Position numbers and translations under genes: made by a program. From the NCBI GenBank assembly GCA_024743435.1, contig JANSWO010000010.1, positions 1-64,000 of the forward strand: DNA of 64,000 nucleotides, read 5' to 3'. This DNA comes from Pseudomonadaceae bacterium (GTDB lineage Bacteria > Pseudomonadota > Gammaproteobacteria > Pseudomonadales > Azotimanducaceae). The notes under the pieces were generated by a model. It ran no database searches, was not told the origin of the DNA, and saw nothing but the letters and a program-made list of their open reading frames with translations. Shown here in pieces: positions 61,074-64,000 of the stretch; the stretch's first letter is position 1, and every line of letters starts with the position of its first letter.

Positions 61074-61431
61074 GGGGGCGACATGGCTTCGACGGAAGTA
61101 TCGAAGTTTGCGGTGCATGCCGAGAGGGTAGTGACTCTCGTTAAACAATCGCTGTAACTTTTATAGTTGCCAACGACGAAAACTACGCACTAGCGGCCTA
61201 AAAACCCCGCTTAACTTGACAATCCGTTCCTGTAAGGAGAAGTCGAGTGCAATGTATACAGGATCGCGTGGACATCTCGCCCGGGGCGAAAGCGTTAAAA
61301 AAATAATCGGGATCGCTTGTTACGTCCTGCCCGTTGGGCTGTAGCCGGCTAACTCAGTAAACGGATCTAAGCATGTAGAGCCAATAGCCAAGAGCTGACG
61401 GACGCGGGTTCGATTCCCGCCGCCTCCACCA
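61074..61431 (+). ncRNA. ssrA: Transfer-messenger RNA (tmRNA)
   Basis: About 358 nt. The 5' end GGGGGCGACATGGCTTCGACGG pairs with the 3' end CGCCTCC-ACCA in an acceptor arm. The tag reading frame at 61169-61201 encodes ANDENYALAA then TAA, the E. coli-like degradation tag. The T arm GGGTTCGATTCCC is intact. Only a weak A/T hairpin follows as a possible terminator. Confidence 0.97.
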
Positions 61432-61610
61432 GATTTTTATGATCAAAATCAATAAGTTATATAACGATTGAGGTGCTCTCTAGGGGCTTTCTCCTTTGCC
61501 CGCAGTCATTGAATGTGATTTCCTTTTTCGGGCGTGCAGGACCTCCACAGGGTTCCAACGAAGACACTGCTGCGTGGCGCAACAGTAGGTCACTACACGG
61601 TCTCTTTCGC
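61432..61610. other. Short gap between tmRNA and the RND gene
   Basis: About 180 bases, convergent gene ends. An A/T-rich start (AATAAGTTATATAACG) then mixed sequence. I see no second copy of the tmRNA 3' end that would mark an integrated element, and no gene. Confidence 0.6.
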
Positions 61611-64000
61611 TCAAGTCGATGTCTGGCTACTGGTTTTCAACCAGTGTTTCGAGTTAGCGCCAAGCTTGCGTGCCCTTTGGAGGGCGGCGCTAAAATCCGG
61701 CCCGATCACATACGCCGCCGGAACGACTAGGAGAGTGAGCAGAGTCGACGAAGCCAGCCCGCCGATCATCAATGCGCCCATGGCGTTTCGCCACTCCGAC
61801 CCGTCGGCACCCGAAAGGGCAACTGGCACCATGCCGAACACGGCTGCAAAGGCTGTCATCAGCACCGGCCGCAGCCTTTCTGGCCCGGCCGCTGCCATCG
61901 CCTCGGCCGGATTCAACCCAGTAGCTCGCAGTTGATTGGCGCGATCGACCAGCAGAATGCCGTTTTTCATGACGATACCCATCAATGCGACTAAGCCAAT
62001 CTGAGCAAACAGGCTCATCTCGTGCCCCGTAAGGTACAACCCGGCAAATGCGCCTGAGAAGCACAACGGCGCAGAAAGCATGATGACCAGCGGTTGCGTG
62101 AAGCTGTCGAATTGACTGGCCAGGACGATGTACAGCGCAATGACCGCGAGCAAGAACGCCATACCAATCGCGCTGCCGGTTTCCCGCATCCGCCTGACCT
62201 GACCCTCGAAAACGATCGAGACCCCGTCGGGTGGCGGCATTTCGGCCAAAGCACGCTCGACGATGGCCGTCGCATCCCCCAAAGCGGTGCCACTTGCGGC
62301 ATTGGCGAACACCGAGATCTTGCGCGTGCGGTCCTGTCGCTCGATTCGAGCCGGACCGGAACGAAATTTCAGGTCCACCACGCTGGCCAGATCCACCAGC
62401 TGTCCGCGCGCCGTCCGAACCTGCATCTGCTCGATCTGCTCGACGTCAGAGCGATCCGCGTCCCGAAGCCTGACTCTGATGTCGTATCGGGACCCGAGAT
62501 GTTCATAGGTGCCGGCCTCGACCCCGCCGATCAGCGCACGGCTGGTTGCAGCGATTCCGCGCGCCGATACTCCGAGATCACCGGCGCGATCTCTTCGCAC
62601 GTCCAGAACGAGCTCTGGCCTGCCCGGCTCAAAGCCGCTGCGGACATCCGAGAGCCCTGCCATCGAACCAAGTACAGCCGCCAAGCGTTCGCTGTACTGG
62701 CGAGTTACGTCTAGATCCGCACTCTGCAGCACGAGCTCGATATCGGCCGTGGAGAGTCCGCCCCCGGAAACCCAAGGAACTTCCGCAATGTTGATTGTGC
62801 GGGCATTTGGTACAACCTGGTGCGCTGCTTCACGAACGTCATCCATGACTTCGAATTGACCCACATCCCGGGCTTGCTTCGGTGTCAGCGTGCCGTAGAC
62901 ATCTATCCTGCTGGGCTCGCCGGCGGCGCCCGCGCCCACCGTTACGAATACCGACTGCACGTGGGTCACGGCGCTGAGTGCGCGGTTCAGCTCGTGCGCC
63001 CTCGACTTGCTCTCCTCGATGGCGGTGCCGGGCGGAAGTTCCACTTGGCCCTGAAACTCGCTGCGATCTGCCTTCGAGGTAAAGCCACCGGGCACCTGCG
63101 CTGCGATTAGCGCACCGAGATACACCGAACCGATGGCGAGAAGGATTACCAGGTACCGCCATCGCATGGCAGCTCGTACCACTGCCGCATAGGCCTCGGC
63201 CATCCAATCGTGAAACCGTTCGAGCGTGGAGAGAACATGACCGGAACTGTCCGGATCGTGAGCAGTGAGATAACGCGAGCAAAGCATCGGACTCAAGGTC
63301 AGCGCCACGAGTAGTGACACGGACACCGAGAACACGATGGCCAGCCCGTAATCCCGGAAGAACTGCCCCACGACGCCTTCCATGAAAGCGATGGGAACAA
63401 AGACGGCCAGAGTGGCAAACGTACCGGCGAGCACGGCAAGACTCACCCGACGGGTCGCTTCCGAGGCTGCCTGGGCCGCGGGCTTACCCTCGTTCACGTC
63501 CTTCTGAATAGCTTCCACCACCACGATGGCATCGTCGACCAAGAGGCCGATCGCAACCGTCAACGCGAGCAGGGTCAGAATATTCAGCGTGATGCCGGCG
63601 AGATCGAATACGAAGAAGGTGGCGATCAGCGAGGTCGGAATAGCCGTAGCCACGATGAGTGTGGCGCGCCAGCTGAGTAGAAAGAAAAACGTGATCATGA
63701 CCACCAGAAGCATGGCGATCTGCAGTTCCTTGGTGACATCTGCGACAGAGGATTCGATAAACCGGCTGATATCACGTGTGGTCGTGATACTGACACCTTG
63801 TGGCGCAGATTCGCGCAACTCACCGACCGCTGTCCGGACCCGCCTCGCTACTTCCACAGTATTCAGACCACTCTGGCGCCGTACCTCGAGCGCGACGCCT
63901 CGCTGACCGTCGAGGATCGCGTAAGAGCGCTCATCCTCGAGGCCATCCTCCACGAGGGCCACGTCACGTAGGCGGGTCGGCGGCGCATTGTCGTTGAATC
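61611..64000 (-). CDS. RND efflux pump inner-membrane subunit (AcrB/HAE1-like), partial
   Basis: Proton-driven exporter; 5' end is outside the window. The frame is open to the right edge (residues like NDNAPPTRLRDVALVEDG precede the first in-frame GTG at 63962), so about 796 C-terminal residues are seen of roughly 1040. The proton-relay aspartates are in LLVDDAIVVVEA, and the lysine in MKNGILLVDRAN. Multiple membrane helices in two sets around a large periplasmic loop. Membrane fusion and outer-membrane partners would be upstream, outside the window. Confidence 0.93.
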   Translation of the reverse strand, partial: FNDNAPPTRLRDVALVEDGLEDERSYAILDGQRGVALEVRRQSGLNTVEVARRVRTAVGELRESAPQGVSITTTRDISRFIESSVADVTKELQIAMLLVVMITFFFLLSWRATLIVATAIPTSLIATFFVFDLAGITLNILTLLALTVAIGLLVDDAIVVVEAIQKDVNEGKPAAQAASEATRRVSLAVLAGTFATLAVFVPIAFMEGVVGQFFRDYGLAIVFSVSVSLLVALTLSPMLCSRYLTAHDPDSSGHVLSTLERFHDWMAEAYAAVVRAAMRWRYLVILLAIGSVYLGALIAAQVPGGFTSKADRSEFQGQVELPPGTAIEESKSRAHELNRALSAVTHVQSVFVTVGAGAAGEPSRIDVYGTLTPKQARDVGQFEVMDDVREAAHQVVPNARTINIAEVPWVSGGGLSTADIELVLQSADLDVTRQYSERLAAVLGSMAGLSDVRSGFEPGRPELVLDVRRDRAGDLGVSARGIAATSRALIGGVEAGTYEHLGSRYDIRVRLRDADRSDVEQIEQMQVRTARGQLVDLASVVDLKFRSGPARIERQDRTRKISVFANAASGTALGDATAIVERALAEMPPPDGVSIVFEGQVRRMRETGSAIGMAFLLAVIALYIVLASQFDSFTQPLVIMLSAPLCFSGAFAGLYLTGHEMSLFAQIGLVALMGIVMKNGILLVDRANQLRATGLNPAEAMAAAGPERLRPVLMTAFAAVFGMVPVALSGADGSEWRNAMGALMIGGLASSTLLTLLVVPAAYVIGPDFSAALQRARKLGANSKHWLKTSSQTST

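Noticed and set aside
61421-61610. Attachment site duplicating the tmRNA 3' end
   Set aside because: CCTCCACAGGGTTCC near 61543 shares only short words with the tmRNA end and is not a convincing duplicate.

Overview
The window is a chromosomal housekeeping segment of a Gammaproteobacterium. Every protein that can be recognised is gammaproteobacterial in type. The gene order dnaK-dnaJ-dapB-carA-carB-greA-yhbY-rlmE-ftsH-folP-glmM-tpiA-secG-tRNA-Leu-tRNA-fMet-rimP-nusA-infB-rbfA-truB-rpsO-pnp is the order known from Pseudomonas and relatives, and so are 16S-tyrS-M23-anmK-erpA and pcnB-panB-panC-pgi-acs. It is not a typical Pseudomonas: an hrcA gene heads the dnaK cluster, cbrA, dksA, folK and panD are missing from their usual places, and the dnaK cluster still carries sigma-32-like promoters. 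I cannot name a family or genus from sequence reading alone.

Layout. 1-3350: the start of an rRNA operon on the minus strand (16S, tRNA-Ile, tRNA-Ala, 5' part of 23S) with its promoter. 3359-9104: tyrS, an M23 endopeptidase, anmK, erpA, a bactofilin and a DUF6776-like membrane protein. 9219-14550: a CLC chloride transporter with CBS domains, hemJ, hemL, a PfkB (adenosine kinase-like) gene and sfsA. 14656-24937: gluQ, a degenerate CbrB-like regulator, a 470-bp gap with a perfect inverted repeat, then pcnB, a deoxynucleoside kinase, panB, panC, pgi and acs, tightly packed. 24995-26967: an OmpA-C-domain lipoprotein-like or periplasmic protein and a repeat-rich gap.

26968-49649: the long minus-strand translation, transcription and metabolism run from dapB and carAB down to pnp, interrupted by the plus-strand gene yhbY and by two tRNA genes. 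49650-50148: nested repeats. 50149-55365: hrcA-grpE-dnaK-dnaJ. 55603-61431: recN, bamE, rnfH, ratA, an SLC6-type transporter, smpB and tmRNA (ssrA), which is the usual trans-translation and outer-membrane-quality neighbourhood. 61611-64000: the C-terminal part of an RND efflux pump running off the window.

The most unusual signals are regulatory remnants and non-coding structure. A CbrB-like protein keeps its ATPase core and DNA-binding helix but has lost the phospho-acceptor residues and the GAFTGA loop, lacks a partner kinase, and has no recognisable CrcZ RNA downstream. pcnB appears to be translated through a 9-codon leader ORF with ATGA overlap. The initiator tRNA has a U1-U72 mismatch and one extra base in the T arm. 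Two very long hairpins start at the first base after the stop codons of yhbY and smpB. Several near-identical duplications sit between genes. No CRISPR array, prophage, intact insertion sequence or defence island is visible.
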